The notes under the pieces were generated by a model. It saw nothing but the letters and a program-made list of their open reading frames with translations, made no database searches and was not told the DNA's origin. DNA of 37,836 nucleotides, taken from assembly GCA_019637225.1 (NCBI GenBank), contig JAHBWC010000078.1, positions 1-37,836 on the forward strand, written 5' to 3'. This DNA is from Labilithrix sp. Its GTDB lineage: Bacteria > Myxococcota_A > Polyangia > Polyangiales > Polyangiaceae. The first letter of the stretch is position 1. The number at the start of each line of letters is the position of its first letter. Both the position numbers and the translations under genes were made by a program. Below, piece by piece: positions 37,535 to 37,836 of this stretch.

Positions 37535-37836
37535 GCTTGGCAACGACGAGCATCCCGCGTGCCTCGCTCGCCGCGCGTCCGGCGCCCCCTCGAACGCGCG
37601 ATCCCTCGAGGATCATGCGGTGTATTGACGAGTAGGACAGCACCCGAGCGCCCGCGGCCGGGGACGCGAGATCCATGAGCGGCTCGATCACGACGAGCGA
37701 GGGACGATCCACGTGCCCCCATGATCCCACACGAGAAGACGGGGATCTCGAGGAGAAGTGATCGAGGTTATCCATTATCGGGATGGGTGGGCCTTCACCC
37801 AAAGCGGTGAGCTCGCGGCCGCCCATTCTTCCTGCT
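37535..37836. other. Intergenic stretch at the window end
   Basis: About 300 bases upstream of the hydrolase gene. No frame here has codon use or similarity I would accept as a gene. Patches such as TACACC around 37624 (minus strand) and TTATCCATTATCG at 37768-37780 could be promoter material for the hydrolase or for a gene beyond the window. Confidence 0.4.

Noticed and set aside
37125..37826. 233-codon minus-strand frame reaching the window end
   Set aside because: It overlaps the hydrolase N terminus in another frame and shows no similarity or start signals.
1..37836. tRNA, rRNA, riboswitch, integrase or insertion sequence
   Set aside because: None could be recognised by eye on either strand; gene density and composition are uniform across the window.

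Overview
The window is about 70% GC or higher, densely coded and without mobile elements. It reads as chromosome of a myxobacterium-like organism (Myxococcota, Polyangia/Sorangiineae type). The signs are secreted TPR-PEGA proteins next to a Ser/Thr kinase with a Pro/Ala-rich tail, six lipoproteins (two of them Gly- or Cys-rich), a single-chain xanthine dehydrogenase and very GC-rich third codon positions. The lineage is inferred from gene content only; no rRNA, tRNA, CRISPR or phage sequence was seen.

Layout. 1-10.1 kb is an envelope/signalling region: a 5'-truncated membrane protein, a TPR-PEGA protein, a Gly-rich beta-helix lipoprotein, a YcaQ-type DNA glycosylase, then a second membrane-tail protein and TPR-PEGA pair, a Ser/Thr kinase and a small secreted protein. 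10.1-15.1 kb (minus strand) holds xdhC and a fused xanthine dehydrogenase, divergent from glgC. 15.1-19.9 kb (plus) holds glgC, a metallophosphoesterase, a third TPR membrane protein, prmA and rsmE. 19.9-25.5 kb has an orphan sensor histidine kinase, a B12-type radical SAM enzyme, an LpxL-like acyltransferase, a fatty-acid desaturase and an L,D-transpeptidase; the middle three may be a lipid-modification neighbourhood. 25.8-28.5 kb is a two-gene unit of unknown function. 28.5-32.6 kb (minus) has two lipoproteins, one with a CxxCH motif and Cys knots, and a DUF2505-like protein, divergent from glyS. 34.9-37.5 kb (minus) has a LamG-like lipoprotein and a secreted alpha/beta hydrolase.

Three observations stand out. 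(1) A TAnnnT -10-like hexamer lies 6 to 15 bases before the chosen start codon of most genes that head transcription units, implying leaderless or very short-leader mRNAs; genes inside operons instead use Shine-Dalgarno sequences or start/stop overlap. (2) The membrane-tail plus TPR-PEGA pair occurs twice, and three membrane-anchored proteins end in related acidic-aromatic tails (SGDFIRHF, NGDFIRTL, GKDDYMQW), which could mark an undescribed periplasmic interaction module. (3) The adjacent ORFs at 25805-28481 resemble no family I recognise and are the best candidate for an undescribed system. Starts were chosen by hand from these signals, so several differ from the longest open frame.
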